DNA from: Thalassobius vesicularis
GTDB taxonomy: Bacteria; Pseudomonadota; Alphaproteobacteria; Rhodobacterales; Rhodobacteraceae
Direction: 5' to 3'
Length of the DNA: 64,000 bases
Assembly (NCBI RefSeq): GCF_004799325.1
Contig: NZ_SSMD01000005.1
Coordinates: 279,137-343,136, forward strand
A model generated the notes under the pieces. It had not been told where the DNA came from. It did no database searches and saw only the letters and a program-made list of their open reading frames with translations. Both the position numbers and the translations under genes were made by a program. Positions within the stretch are counted from its first letter, which is position 1, and each line of letters opens with the position of its first letter. Positions 16,952 to 25,321 of this stretch are shown here, piece by piece.

Positions 16952-17998
16952 ATGAGCACTGGCAAGAACGGCATCACCTATGCAGACGCAGGCGTGGATA
17001 TCGACGCAGGCAACGAGTTGGTCAACCGGATCAAACCGGCCGCAAAGCGGACCACGCGCTCGGGCGTGATGTCGGGGCTGGGTGGTTTTGGCGCGCTGTT
17101 TGACCTGAAGGACGCGGGCTATAAAGACCCGATCCTGGTGGCCGCGACCGACGGTGTGGGCACCAAGCTGCGCATCGCCATCGACACCGGCAACGTCGAC
17201 ACGATCGGCATCGATCTGGTCGCCATGTGCGTGAACGATCTGGTCTGCCAAGGCGCCGAACCGCTGTTCTTCCTGGACTATTTCGCCACCGGCAAGCTGG
17301 AGCTGGAGCAGGCCACCCGCATCATCGAGGGCATCGCCGAGGGCTGCGCGCAGTCCGGTTGCGCGCTGATCGGTGGTGAGACCGCGGAAATGCCCGGCAT
17401 GTACCACAAGGGCGACTTCGACCTGGCCGGTTTTGCCGTCGGCGCGATGGAACGCGGCGCGGATCTGCCCGCCGGCGTGAAAGAGGGCGACGTGCTGCTG
17501 GGCCTTGGCTCGAACGGGGTGCATTCCAACGGCTATTCGCTGGTCCGCAAGCTGGTCGAAGTGTCCGGCCTGGGCTGGGACGCCGATTGTCCCTTTGCCG
17601 AGGGTACGCTGGGCGCGGCCCTGCTGGCGCCGACCCGTCTGTACGTCAAACAGGCGCTGGAAGCGGTGCGCGCAGGCGGCGTTCACGCGCTGGCGCATAT
17701 CACCGGCGGCGGCCTGACCGAGAACCTGCCGCGCGTTCTGCCCGAGGGCATGGGCGCCAGCATCGACCTGAACAGCTGGGAGCTGCCTCCCGTCTTCAAA
17801 TGGCTGGCGGCCACCGGCGGGATGGAGCAACCCGAACTGCTGAAGACCTTTAACTGCGGCATCGGCATGATCCTGGTCGTGGACGCTGACCGCGCCGACG
17901 CGCTGGCCGAGCTGCTGGTCGCCGCTGGCGAATCCGTCAGCCGCCTGGGCACCGTGGGTGCCGGCGAGGGCGTCAGCTATACCGGGGCGATCCTGTGA
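16952..17998 (+). CDS. purM: Phosphoribosylformylglycinamidine cyclo-ligase
   Basis: AIR synthetase, fifth step of de novo purine synthesis, 348 residues. Family motifs seen: [68 protein letters not shown] and [16 protein letters not shown]. The start at 16952 ([10 protein letters not shown]) has GGGGAATAG upstream, and the 45-codon frame extension before it is non-coding. It overlaps purN by four bases (GTGA), so the two are translationally coupled. The other purine genes in the window (purC, purS, purQ) form a separate operon at 25.8-27.5 kb. Confidence 0.98.
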   Translation: MSTGKNGITYADAGVDIDAGNELVNRIKPAAKRTTRSGVMSGLGGFGALFDLKDAGYKDPILVAATDGVGTKLRIAIDTGNVDTIGIDLVAMCVNDLVCQGAEPLFFLDYFATGKLELEQATRIIEGIAEGCAQSGCALIGGETAEMPGMYHKGDFDLAGFAVGAMERGADLPAGVKEGDVLLGLGSNGVHSNGYSLVRKLVEVSGLGWDADCPFAEGTLGAALLAPTRLYVKQALEAVRAGGVHALAHITGGGLTENLPRVLPEGMGASIDLNSWELPPVFKWLAATGGMEQPELLKTFNCGIGMILVVDADRADALAELLVAAGESVSRLGTVGAGEGVSYTGAIL

Positions 17999-18588
17999 CC
18001 AAACGGGTCGCCATCCTGATTTCGGGCGGTGGCTCGAACATGGTGAAACTGGTCGAAAGCATGGTGGGGGATCATCCGGCCCGCGCTGTGCTGGTCGGCT
18101 CGAACGACGCGAATGCCGCTGGGCTGAAGAAAGCCGCCGAAATGGGCGTGGACACGTTTGCCGTGGATCACCGCCCCTTCAAGGGCGACCGCGAGGCGTT
18201 TCAGGCCGAGCTGCTGAAGCACCTGAAAGCGGCAAAGCCGGATATCGTCTGCCTGGCCGGGTTCATGCGCGTGCTGACCGAAAGCTTCGTGCGCGAATGG
18301 GACGGGCGGATGCTGAACATCCACCCTTCGCTGCTGCCCAAGTACAAGGGCCTGCACACCCATGCCCGCGCGCTTGAGGCCGGCGATACCGAGGCCGGCT
18401 GCACCGTGCATCTGGTCACGCCCGCGCTGGACGATGGCCCGATCCTGGGACAGGCCCGCGTACCGATCCTGCCCGAGGACGATGCCGACACTCTGGCCGC
18501 GCGGGTTCTGGTGCAAGAGCACAAATTATACCCCGCCGTGCTGGAACGCTTTGCAAGGGGCGACACCTCGCCGCTGTATCTGGGCTGA
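17995..18588 (+). CDS. purN: Phosphoribosylglycinamide formyltransferase
   Basis: Transfers the formyl group of 10-formyl-THF to GAR, third step of purine synthesis. 197 residues, normal size. [17 protein letters not shown] is the phosphate-binding N terminus, and the catalytic Asn-His pair is in [17 protein letters not shown], with the Asp in [13 protein letters not shown]. Translation starts at a GTG that overlaps the purM stop (GTGA). Confidence 0.97.
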   Translation: MTKRVAILISGGGSNMVKLVESMVGDHPARAVLVGSNDANAAGLKKAAEMGVDTFAVDHRPFKGDREAFQAELLKHLKAAKPDIVCLAGFMRVLTESFVREWDGRMLNIHPSLLPKYKGLHTHARALEAGDTEAGCTVHLVTPALDDGPILGQARVPILPEDDADTLAARVLVQEHKLYPAVLERFARGDTSPLYLG

Positions 18589-18596
18589 GACGCCCC

Positions 18597-18625
18597 AAGG
18601 CCCGCCTTTCCTTTGGCGGGCCTTT
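18597..18625 (+). terminator. Terminator after purMN
   Basis: Stem AAGGCCCGCC (18597-18606) / GGCGGGCCTT (18615-18624), 8-base loop, followed by a short T run. Confidence 0.75.
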
Positions 18626-18685
18626 CGCGTATAGGCACAAAATCGCACAATTCGCCACAAACAGGCACAATCGAAAACCGCCCGC

Positions 18686-19843
18686 ATGAAGACACTGACG
18701 ACTACGGAAGAACTGGCCGCATTCTGCGCCGAAGCCCGCACCCACGATTACGTCACCCTGGACACGGAATTTCTGCGCGAGCGGACCTATTATTCCAAGC
18801 TTTGCCTGATCCAGATGGCGATGCCGGGCGAGACGGATGAAAATGCCGTTCTGGTCGATCCGCTGTCCGATGGGCTGTCGCTGGAACCGCTGTACGAGCT
18901 GTTCCGCGATACCTCGGTCGTGAAGGTGTTCCACGCCGCGCGTCAGGATCTGGAGATTTTCTTTATCGACGCGCGTGTTTTCCCCGAGCCGCTGTTCGAC
19001 ACGCAAGTCGCCGCGATGGTCTGCGGCTTTGGTGAACAGGTCGGCTATGAAACGCTGGTCAAGAAGATCGCCAAGGCGTCGCTGGACAAATCGCACCGCT
19101 TCACCGACTGGTCGCGCCGCCCGTTGACGGATGCGCAAAAGACCTATGCGCTGGCTGATGTGACCCATCTGCGCAAGATCTACGAATTCCTGTCCGCGCA
19201 GCTGAAAAAGAACAAGCGCGAGAAATGGGTGCAGGAGGAACTGCAGGTTCTGACCAACCCCGAGACCTATATCGTGCGCCCCGAGGAAGCCTGGCAGCGG
19301 GTCAAAACCCGCACCACCAGCGGCAAATTCCTGGCCGTGGTGCGCGAACTGGCACGCTTCCGCGAGGATTACGCCCAGTCGCGCAACGTCCCGCGCAACC
19401 GGGTGTACAAGGACGACGCGCTGGTCGAGCTGGCCTCGACCAAGCCGCTGACGCTGAACGATCTGGGCCGCTCGCGCCTGCTGCTGCGCGAGGCCCGCAA
19501 GGGCGAGATCGCGGATGGTATTCTGGCGGCGGTCAAGGCCGGTGTGGAATGCAAGCCCGCCGACTACCCCAAGGTTGCTGATGAAAACGACAAGTTGCAG
19601 GTGAACCCGGCGCTGGCCGACCTGCTGCGCGTGCTGCTGAAGGCCAAGACCGAGTCGTCGGGCGTGGCGCCCAAGCTGATCGCACCGGCCTCGGACCTGG
19701 ATGCGATTGCGGCGGGGCTGCGGGACGTGCCTGCGCTGCAAGGCTGGCGGCGCGAGGTCTTTGGCGACGACGCGCTGCGCCTGTGCAAGGGCGAGATCGC
19801 CCTGGCTGCCAAGGGCAAGGCCGTCAAGATCGTGGAATTGTAA
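18686..19843 (+). CDS. rnd: Ribonuclease D
   Basis: A 3'-5' exoribonuclease for tRNA and stable-RNA 3' ends, 385 residues. The DEDD exonuclease residues are in YVTLDTEFLRERTYY (Asp, Glu), VKVFHAARQDLE (Asp) and YALADVTHL (Asp with Tyr five residues earlier, DEDDy type). A C-terminal HRDC-like helical region follows (about 205-290). The start at 18686 lacks a clear ribosome binding site, but no other start gives the family N terminus. It is followed by a bidirectional terminator. Confidence 0.95.
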   Translation: MKTLTTTEELAAFCAEARTHDYVTLDTEFLRERTYYSKLCLIQMAMPGETDENAVLVDPLSDGLSLEPLYELFRDTSVVKVFHAARQDLEIFFIDARVFPEPLFDTQVAAMVCGFGEQVGYETLVKKIAKASLDKSHRFTDWSRRPLTDAQKTYALADVTHLRKIYEFLSAQLKKNKREKWVQEELQVLTNPETYIVRPEEAWQRVKTRTTSGKFLAVVRELARFREDYAQSRNVPRNRVYKDDALVELASTKPLTLNDLGRSRLLLREARKGEIADGILAAVKAGVECKPADYPKVADENDKLQVNPALADLLRVLLKAKTESSGVAPKLIAPASDLDAIAAGLRDVPALQGWRREVFGDDALRLCKGEIALAAKGKAVKIVEL

Positions 19844-19844
19844 G

Positions 19845-19874
19845 AAAAGGGCGCGTCGGGGACGCGCCTTTTTT
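19845..19874. terminator. Bidirectional terminator between rnd and the lipoprotein gene
   Basis: Stem GGCGCGTC (19850-19857) / GACGCGCC (19861-19868) extended by A:T pairs, with AAAA before and TTTTTT after. It serves two convergent genes. Confidence 0.85.
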
Positions 19875-19875
19875 C

Positions 19876-20373
19876 TTAGCGGCGCGAGGTCATCGCGTTG
19901 GTCGCACCGACCACGCGGATGGTGCCGACGCCGAACAGCTCGTTATCCGTCAGGAAAGTGGCCACGGTCAGCGTGCGCGTCCATTCGGTGCCCTGGGCCT
20001 GACGGCCTGCCGGCAATTCGGCGCGGAGTTCAAAGGTCAGCACGCCTTTTTCGGGCTTTTTCTTGGTCGGCGAGATCAGCTTGACATCGTACTGACCCTG
20101 AAGCCGGGCCACGCCGGTGACACGCACGACGGCACCGCCGGGCACACGCTCGACCTTCAGGCCGGTGACCTTGTCCACCAGCTGACCGGTATAGGGCGTT
20201 TCACCGCGGCGGAAGATGCTGCCGGATTTGCGCGGGATCAGCGGGTTCGTCCCCTCAACCGCGACAGGTTCAGAGCGGCCGCCGCCGAACCAGTTCACCG
20301 GGTTCCAACGGGAACTGCCGCAGCCCGCCAGTACGAGCGTGGAGATCAGAAGGGCCGAGAGGGGTATCCGCAT
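19876..20373 (-). CDS. Putative lipoprotein, unknown function
   Basis: A 165-residue lipoprotein: signal peptide MRIPLSALLISTLVLAGCGS with lipobox LAGC (Cys18), then a beta-rich domain (LKVERVPGGAVVRVTGVARL, VLTFELRAELPAG, TLTVATFLTDNELFGVGTIRV). The residue after the Cys is Gly, so outer-membrane sorting is likely. This is a conserved hypothetical type in Rhodobacteraceae by my recollection, with no named function. Confidence 0.75.
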   Translation of the reverse strand: MRIPLSALLISTLVLAGCGSSRWNPVNWFGGGRSEPVAVEGTNPLIPRKSGSIFRRGETPYTGQLVDKVTGLKVERVPGGAVVRVTGVARLQGQYDVKLISPTKKKPEKGVLTFELRAELPAGRQAQGTEWTRTLTVATFLTDNELFGVGTIRVVGATNAMTSRR

Positions 20374-20499
20374 AACATCCGCCTTTGTCGCTGTCCTGTT
20401 TGGGTTACCTCATCCGCGCGGGCTTGAAAAGACGCAAGGCGGGGCTGGACCTTTGGGCGCGCGGGGGCTAGCTGAGGAACAGGCAAAAAGGGGACACGC

Positions 20500-20907
20500 A
20501 TGGCCACCGAAAGCTTTGAAGCGATCGTCGAGGATTTCGAATTCCTGGAGGACTGGGAGGATCGCTATCGTTATGTGATCGAGCAGGGCAAGGCGATGAC
20601 CGCGCTGGACGAGGCGCTGAAGGTGCCCGCCACCAAGGTGGACGGCTGCGCCAGCCAGGTCTGGCTGCACCCCAAGATCGATGCCGGCGTGTTCAGCTTT
20701 GACGGCGACAGCGACGCGCTGATCGTGCGCGGGCTGATCGCCGTACTTCGGTCGCTCTATAACGGCGTGGCGGTGGGAGAGGTCGGCAAGATCGACGCCC
20801 ATGCCGAACTGGCGCGGCTGGGGCTGCACGAGCATCTGTCGGCGCAACGCTCGAACGGGGTGCGGGCGATGATCGAGCGCATCCGGAGCGTGGCTGCGGC
20901 CGCGTGA
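20500..20907 (+). CDS. sufE: SufE family cysteine-desulfurase partner
   Basis: Sulfur-acceptor protein that takes persulfide from the SufS/IscS desulfurase for Fe-S cluster assembly. 135 residues. The acceptor cysteine is Cys50 in KVDGCASQVWL, and SFDGDSDALIVRGLIAVL is the second family motif. The upstream AAAAAGGGGACACGC provides the ribosome binding site. No other suf gene is adjacent. Confidence 0.93.
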   Translation: MATESFEAIVEDFEFLEDWEDRYRYVIEQGKAMTALDEALKVPATKVDGCASQVWLHPKIDAGVFSFDGDSDALIVRGLIAVLRSLYNGVAVGEVGKIDAHAELARLGLHEHLSAQRSNGVRAMIERIRSVAAAA

Positions 20908-20916
20908 TCCAATGGT

Positions 20917-21022
20917 GCGGCTGCGCCGCGCATGGGGTGCTTCGGCCTGCGCCGAAGCGGGGTGGGGCGTTGCCCCCTGCGCCTGCGGCGCATTCCCCCA
21001 GGATATTTGAGAAAAGAAGAAG
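20917..21022. repeat. Cluster of four GC hairpins plus Rhodobacterales 3' motif, copy 2
   Basis: Consecutive hairpins GCGGC/GCCGC (20917-20929), GCTTCGGC/GCCGAAGC (20939-20958), GGGGC/GCCCC (20964-20976) and TGCGCC/GGCGCA (20978-20992), followed by GGATATTTGAGAAAAGAAGA. It lies between the convergent sufE and DUF1638 genes. Probably a termination or REP-like element. Confidence 0.6.
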
Positions 21023-21661
21023 TCAGGCCTGATCGGCGAGGGCGGTGGCGAGATCGCCGTAGCCGGTGAAGCGGCGCTCGAACGCGAGGCCGAGGCGGGC
21101 GGCGGCGTCCTGGGCCTTGGCGGTCAGGGCGGGGTCGTCGGTTTGGGCCTGGTAGACCAGTTTGGTGTAGTGGCCGAAATAGCTGTCGCGCAGTTGCGGA
21201 TGGCGGTCGAGGCCCAGCGGTTTCCACACGAAGGCGTCGAATTGCCGGGTCAGGAAGTCGGTCAGGTAGAAGGCCGTGATCTCGTCGTCGTGGCGGGCGA
21301 AGGCGGTGTTGCCTTCGAAGAACGAGTAGCAATGCGGGCCGGCGATCATCTGTACGCCGAGGCGGCCGCAGACCTGTTCCAGCGCGCCGCCGGTGCCGCA
21401 ATCGGCGTAGGCCACGAAAAGCTGGGCGTGGGTGGCGCGGTGTTTGGTGATGGCCTGCTCGACCGCAGTAGCGATCTTTTCGGGGTGGTTGTGCAGGATC
21501 GCGGGCAGGCAGGTCAGGTCCATGTGGGACCAGTTGTTCAGCTCGATCAGGGTCAGGATTTCGCGGGCCAGCGCGCCGCAAGCGATGATCAACACCCGCC
21601 CGGTATTATGGGTGGGCGGCAGGCCGTCGGTGGTGAGGCTGGCGTCGCTGGGCAGGGTCAT
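21023..21661 (-). CDS. DUF1638 domain protein
   Basis: A 212-residue protein with the DUF1638 pattern: VLIIACGALAREILTLIE, LPAILHNHPEKIATAVEQAI, VAYADCGTGGALE and GPHCYSFFEG. The Cys and His residues suggest metal or corrinoid chemistry. The family is typically encoded beside corrinoid proteins and methyltransferases, as here, where it lies 41 bases downstream of the B12-binding protein gene on the same strand. A role in handling or reactivating the corrinoid is a plausible guess; nothing in the sequence proves it. The ribosome binding site is weak, so the exact start is uncertain. Confidence 0.8.
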   Translation of the reverse strand: MTLPSDASLTTDGLPPTHNTGRVLIIACGALAREILTLIELNNWSHMDLTCLPAILHNHPEKIATAVEQAITKHRATHAQLFVAYADCGTGGALEQVCGRLGVQMIAGPHCYSFFEGNTAFARHDDEITAFYLTDFLTRQFDAFVWKPLGLDRHPQLRDSYFGHYTKLVYQAQTDDPALTAKAQDAAARLGLAFERRFTGYGDLATALADQA

Positions 21662-21702
21662 GGGAACAGGCCCGCGCGGGGTGCGCGCGGGCCGGGGGCC
21701 GG

Positions 21703-22401
21703 TCAGGCCGACATCTGGTTGTGCTTGCGGGCGATGAACGACTTGGCGGTTTCCACCGCGACGGCCGCATCACGGCAATAGGCGTCGGCGCCGATGGCCT
21801 TGCCGAATTCCTCGTTCAGGGGGGCGCCGCCGACCAGCACGATGTAGTCGTCGCGCAGGCCCTTGGCGGCTAGCGTGTCGATCACCGTTTTCATGTAGGG
21901 CATGGTGGTGGTCAGCAGGGCGGACATGCCCAGGATGTCGGGCTGTTCGGTTTCCAGCGCGCCGAGGTATTTGTCGACGTCGTTGTTGATGCCCAGATCG
22001 ACCACTTCGAAGCCGGCGCCTTCCATCATCATGGCGACCAGGTTCTTGCCGATGTCGTGGATGTCGCCCTTGACGGTACCGATCACCATCTTGCCCATGC
22101 GCGGGGCGCCGGTTTCAGCCAGCAGCGGCTTGAGGATGGCCATGCCGCTCTTCATCGCCTGTGCGGCCAGCAGCACTTCGGGGACGAACAGGATGCCATC
22201 GCGGAAGTCGTTGCCGACGATGGTCATGCCGCCGACCAGGGCTTTGGTCAGCACGTCGTAGGGCGCCCAGCCGCGATCCAGAAGGATGTTGACGCCTTCC
22301 TCGATCTCTTCCTTCATGCCGTCATAGAGGTCGTCGAACATCTGTTCGACCAGTTCGTCGTCGTTCAGCTCAGACAGGATGATGTCGTCTTCTTCCGACA
22401 T
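21703..22401 (-). CDS. Methionine synthase B12-binding module (stand-alone corrinoid protein)
   Basis: A 232-residue corrinoid protein. Helical cap domain about 10-95 (LVGGMTIVGNDFRDGILFVPEVLLAAQAM), then the cobalamin-binding Rossmann domain with DIHDIG (Asp113, His115, Gly118), VVDLGINNDVDKYL, MSALLTTTMPYMK and VLVGGAP. This equals the middle module of MetH. Roseobacters have been reported to carry a split MetH, and the homocysteine methyltransferase module is encoded nearby at 24.1-25.1 kb. The pterin-binding module is not in the window. AAAGGAA lies eight bases before the ATG. A corrinoid protein for methylamine-type methyltransfer is the alternative. Confidence 0.88.
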   Translation of the reverse strand: MSEEDDIILSELNDDELVEQMFDDLYDGMKEEIEEGVNILLDRGWAPYDVLTKALVGGMTIVGNDFRDGILFVPEVLLAAQAMKSGMAILKPLLAETGAPRMGKMVIGTVKGDIHDIGKNLVAMMMEGAGFEVVDLGINNDVDKYLGALETEQPDILGMSALLTTTMPYMKTVIDTLAAKGLRDDYIVLVGGAPLNEEFGKAIGADAYCRDAAVAVETAKSFIARKHNQMSA

Positions 22402-22584
22402 GGCGCGATTCCTTTGTAGGGGCGGGGGCCGCCGTGGTCCTATATTCGTGTCAGCTTTGGTCCGTTTCCGACGCGTAGACTAGGCGGATTGCGACCGGAC
22501 TGGTTTCGGTTCCGACTTATAGGGGGGATTGTCACGAATGGGGATTGAAAAATCTTCAGGATGATTGTGACGCAGATTGCAAAT

Positions 22585-22599
22585 GTTCCCTATTTGTTC
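22585..22599 (+). promoter_or_regulatory. SOS (LexA) box
   Basis: GTTC at 22585-22588, seven bases, GTTC at 22596-22599: an exact match to the alphaproteobacterial LexA operator GTTC-N7-GTTC. It ends 11 bases before the start codon of the radical SAM gene, where a bound repressor would block transcription. Confidence 0.75.
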
Positions 22600-22610
22600 A
22601 TGATGTGGCG

Positions 22611-23699
22611 ATGGACAGCCATGAAACACATGAAATTCAGGCAGACCGGCGGCGCGGCCGGGGGGCAAGCACCAATCGAACGGGGCGGTTCGAGGGTTGC
22701 GAACGGGTGCGCGTGCATGACGGCTGGGACATCGAGGAGGACCTGCCGAAGCTGCGCACCGAAGTGCGCGAGGAAACGCCGCGCAGCGTGATCAACTATG
22801 TCCGCTCGCCCGATCTGCCGTTTGACCGGACGCTGAACCCCTATCGCGGGTGCGAGCATGGGTGCATCTACTGTTTCGCCCGTCCGACTCATGCCTATCT
22901 GGGACTGTCGCCGGGTCTGGATTTCGAAACCCGGCTGGTGGCGCGGCCGGATGCGCCCGCTGTGCTGGCCGCCGAGTTGCGCAAACCCGGCTACAAGGTC
23001 GCGCCGCTGGCGATCGGAACGAATACCGACCCGTACCAACCCTTGGAAAAGGCGCGGGGAATCATGCGCGGCTGCCTTGAGGTGCTGAGCGCGTTCAATC
23101 ACCCGGTGGCCATCGTCACCAAGGGCACTCTGATCGAGCGGGATCTGGATATCCTGGCGCCGATGGCCGCGAAGGGGCTTGTGCGGGTTGGCATCTCGGT
23201 CACCACGCTGGACGACGGGCTGTCGCGGGCGATGGAGCCGCGCGTGCCCCTGCCGCGCCGCCGGTTGAAGGTGATCCGGCATTTGACCGAGGCCGGGGTG
23301 CCGGTTCGGATCATGACCTCTCCCATCATCCCGATGCTGAACGACCACGAGATCGAGGCGCTGCTGAAGGCGGGCAAGGCGGCGGGCGCGGATGCGGCCA
23401 GCTGGATCATGCTGCGCCTGCCGCTGGAGGTGTCGCAGCTGTTTCGCGAATGGCTGCACGAACATCGCCCCGACCGGGCCGAGCGGATCATGGCGCGCGT
23501 GCGCGAGATGCATGGAGGCGCGGATTACGCGGCGCGCTGGGGCCACCGGATGCGCGGCGAGGGGCATTATGCCAGGATGATCGCCGACCGTTTTGCCGTG
23601 GCCGCCCGGCGGCTGGGTCTGGATGCGCCGCAGCCGCCGTTGCGCTGTGATCTGTTTCGCCCACCTCCAAAGGCGGGCGATCAGTTAAGCTTGTTCTGA
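22611..23699 (+). CDS. PA0069-family radical SAM protein (SplB-like)
   Basis: A 362-residue radical SAM enzyme. The 4Fe-4S Cys motif is CEHGCIYC (Cys81, Cys85, Cys88). Other motifs are TLNPYRGCEHG, LAIGTNTDPYQPLE, VAIVTKGTLIERD, VGISVTTLDD and the C-terminal LRCDLF. The PA0069 group is related to spore photoproduct lyase, but its reaction is not established. The start at 22611 (MDSHETHE) is preferred because the frame upstream overlaps the LexA box. SOS control suggests a role linked to DNA damage. Confidence 0.85.
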   Translation: MDSHETHEIQADRRRGRGASTNRTGRFEGCERVRVHDGWDIEEDLPKLRTEVREETPRSVINYVRSPDLPFDRTLNPYRGCEHGCIYCFARPTHAYLGLSPGLDFETRLVARPDAPAVLAAELRKPGYKVAPLAIGTNTDPYQPLEKARGIMRGCLEVLSAFNHPVAIVTKGTLIERDLDILAPMAAKGLVRVGISVTTLDDGLSRAMEPRVPLPRRRLKVIRHLTEAGVPVRIMTSPIIPMLNDHEIEALLKAGKAAGADAASWIMLRLPLEVSQLFREWLHEHRPDRAERIMARVREMHGGADYAARWGHRMRGEGHYARMIADRFAVAARRLGLDAPQPPLRCDLFRPPPKAGDQLSLF

Positions 23700-23707
23700 C
23701 GGGCCGG

Positions 23708-23992
23708 TCAGGCCGTGCACAGGCTGCAATGCTGCCGAAGCGCCATCCTTATCGCCATTTTCCCGGCCTCGACATTGGGCGTGTCCGAGGGGCCCGCGTT
23801 TGCTGCCGCTTCGTATTTGTCGTCGCAATCCACCAGGCAATTCATGATGCCTTTCAGGGCTTTGACCTGAGGAAAGGCATTGATCTGTTCCTCGGTCAGT
23901 CGGCCGCAGCCTTGAACGGCTTGCAGGAAAATGGCGCGCTTTTCATCTGGCATGGTTCGCCAGCGCTCGGGGAAATCCGGTTTGGTTGACAT
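23708..23992 (-). CDS. Hypothetical protein with possible FNR control
   Basis: A 94-residue protein (MSTKPDFPERWRTMPDEK...) with AAGGAA before the ATG at 23992. Helical prediction with Cys residues in VQGCGRLTEE, MNCLVDCDDKYEAA and the C-terminal HCSLCTA. The CxxC at the end and the FNR-type site 65 bases upstream hint at a redox- or oxygen-linked role, but no family is recognised. Convergent with the radical SAM gene, stop to stop. Confidence 0.7.
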   Translation of the reverse strand: MSTKPDFPERWRTMPDEKRAIFLQAVQGCGRLTEEQINAFPQVKALKGIMNCLVDCDDKYEAAANAGPSDTPNVEAGKMAIRMALRQHCSLCTA

Positions 23993-24056
23993 GGTTTGTT
24001 CCTTGAGTGGGTGAGATACTCGACTCACACCCTAGGTGCAAAACATGTTAATCAAT

Positions 24057-24070
24057 TTGATCTAAATCAC
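24057..24070. promoter_or_regulatory. FNR/FnrL-type site
   Basis: TTGAT-CTAA-ATCAC, one mismatch from the TTGAT-N4-ATCAA consensus. It lies 65 bases upstream of the start codon of the 94-aa gene. Confidence 0.5.
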
Positions 24071-24081
24071 ATTCCAGAAAC

Positions 24082-24103
24082 GCCAAGTTATTGAAAACTT
24101 GGC
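24082..24103 (-). terminator. Hairpin downstream of the homocysteine methyltransferase gene
   Basis: Stem GCCAAGTT (24082-24089) / AACTTGGC (24096-24103) with a 6-base loop. T-rich sequence lies on both sides (ATTTCTGTTTTTT on the plus strand). Confidence 0.6.
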
Positions 24104-24126
24104 ATTTCTGTTTTTTGCCGTGCAAA

Positions 24127-25143
24127 TTAACCCCGGCGGCGGCGCGAGGTGCGGCGTGCGGGCGCGCCGTCGTCGTCGCCAGTCCCATCCGATGCCGAGG
24201 AGAAACCGCCCAGTTTCGCGGCGATCTCGTCCAGCGTCGGACGGGGGCCGCGCTCGCGGGTTTCCAAGGCTTCGCGCATCGCGGACAGGTGTTCCGGCAT
24301 GGTGCCGCAGCAGCCGCCGATGATGGTTGCGCCCGCATCACGGGCCATCACGGCGTATTCGGCCATCAGCTCGGGCGTGCCGTCGTAATGGATGTGGCCG
24401 TCGTGGTATTTGGGGATGCCCGCATTGCCCTTGGCGATGATCGGACGCTCGGTGCCGTGGGCGGCAAAGCCCAGCACGGTGCGCAGCAGATCCGACGCGC
24501 CGACGCCGCAGTTGGCACCGAAACCGATCGGCGGGTTCGGCAGTTTTTCAACCATGTCCACCATCGCAGCCGAGGTGATGCCCATCATGGTGCGCCCGGC
24601 GGTGTCAAAGCTCATCGTGCCGCACCAGGGCATGCCGGCCAGCGCGAAGGCCTCGGCCGCGGCCTTGTATTCTTCGGGGGCCGAGATGGTTTCCAGCCAC
24701 AGCACGTCAGCGCCGCCTTCTTTCAGACCCTCGGCCTGTTCGTGGAAGATTTCCACGGCGGCGGCATGGGTCAGCGGGCCCATCGGGGCGAAAATCTCGC
24801 CGGTCGGGCCGACGGAGCCGGCCACAACCACGGTACGACCCGAGGCATCCGCGACTTCGCGGCCCAGTTCAGCACTGATCCGCGACAATTCGCGCGCCCG
24901 GTTTTGCGCGCCGTGCAGCTTCAGACGGGCCGAATTGCCGCCAAACGAGTTGGTCAGGAAAATGTCCGAGCCCGCATCGACGGCGAATTTGTACAGCTTC
25001 TTGATGCGGTCGGGGTGTTCCTCGTTCCACATCTCGGGCGCGTCGCCCGAGCTGAGGCCCATGTTGAACAGGTTGGTCCCGGTCGCGCCATCGGCCATCA
25101 GCCAGTCGCGGGTTTGCAGCAGTTTGGTCAATGCGTCGGTCAT
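24127..25143 (-). CDS. Homocysteine S-methyltransferase module (split MetH / Bmt family)
   Basis: A 338-residue TIM-barrel methyltransferase. Zinc cysteines are in GANCGVGASD and GGCCGTMPEHL; DGATGTNLFNMG and LTNSFGGNSARL are family motifs. It matches the N-terminal homocysteine-binding module of MetH and proteins annotated betaine-homocysteine methyltransferase. With the B12-binding module encoded 1.7 kb away, a role in a multi-protein cobalamin-dependent methionine synthase is likely. The basic C-terminal tail (RRTSRRRRG) is unusual. AAGGAA precedes the ATG at 25143. Confidence 0.88.
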   Translation of the reverse strand: MTDALTKLLQTRDWLMADGATGTNLFNMGLSSGDAPEMWNEEHPDRIKKLYKFAVDAGSDIFLTNSFGGNSARLKLHGAQNRARELSRISAELGREVADASGRTVVVAGSVGPTGEIFAPMGPLTHAAAVEIFHEQAEGLKEGGADVLWLETISAPEEYKAAAEAFALAGMPWCGTMSFDTAGRTMMGITSAAMVDMVEKLPNPPIGFGANCGVGASDLLRTVLGFAAHGTERPIIAKGNAGIPKYHDGHIHYDGTPELMAEYAVMARDAGATIIGGCCGTMPEHLSAMREALETRERGPRPTLDEIAAKLGGFSSASDGTGDDDGAPARRTSRRRRG

Positions 25144-25263
25144 CGTCGGTTCCTTGAAAAGCAGGCCGTTTCGGGGCGCTAACTGTCAGATTTGCGTGCA
25201 AAGGGCAAACCCATATTGCGCGGTATTCGCGGGGGCAGGGGGCTGCGGTGCAGGCACCCCCCA

Positions 25264-25297
25264 AAGAAAAACGCGGCCCACAACAGGCCGCGTTTCC
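25264..25297 (-). terminator. Terminator after the ATPase zeta subunit gene
   Basis: Stem AAACGCGGCC (25269-25278) / GGCCGCGTTT (25286-25295), 7-base loop, with TTTTTCTTT following on the minus strand. Confidence 0.8.
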
Positions 25298-25321
25298 CTT
25301 AAGTCTCTGATAAAGAAGGTC

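Noticed and set aside
25144..25263. Possible SAM, SAH or cobalamin riboswitch upstream of the homocysteine methyltransferase gene
   Set aside because: Looked for the conserved core elements of these classes and did not recognise them; a covariance search would be decisive.
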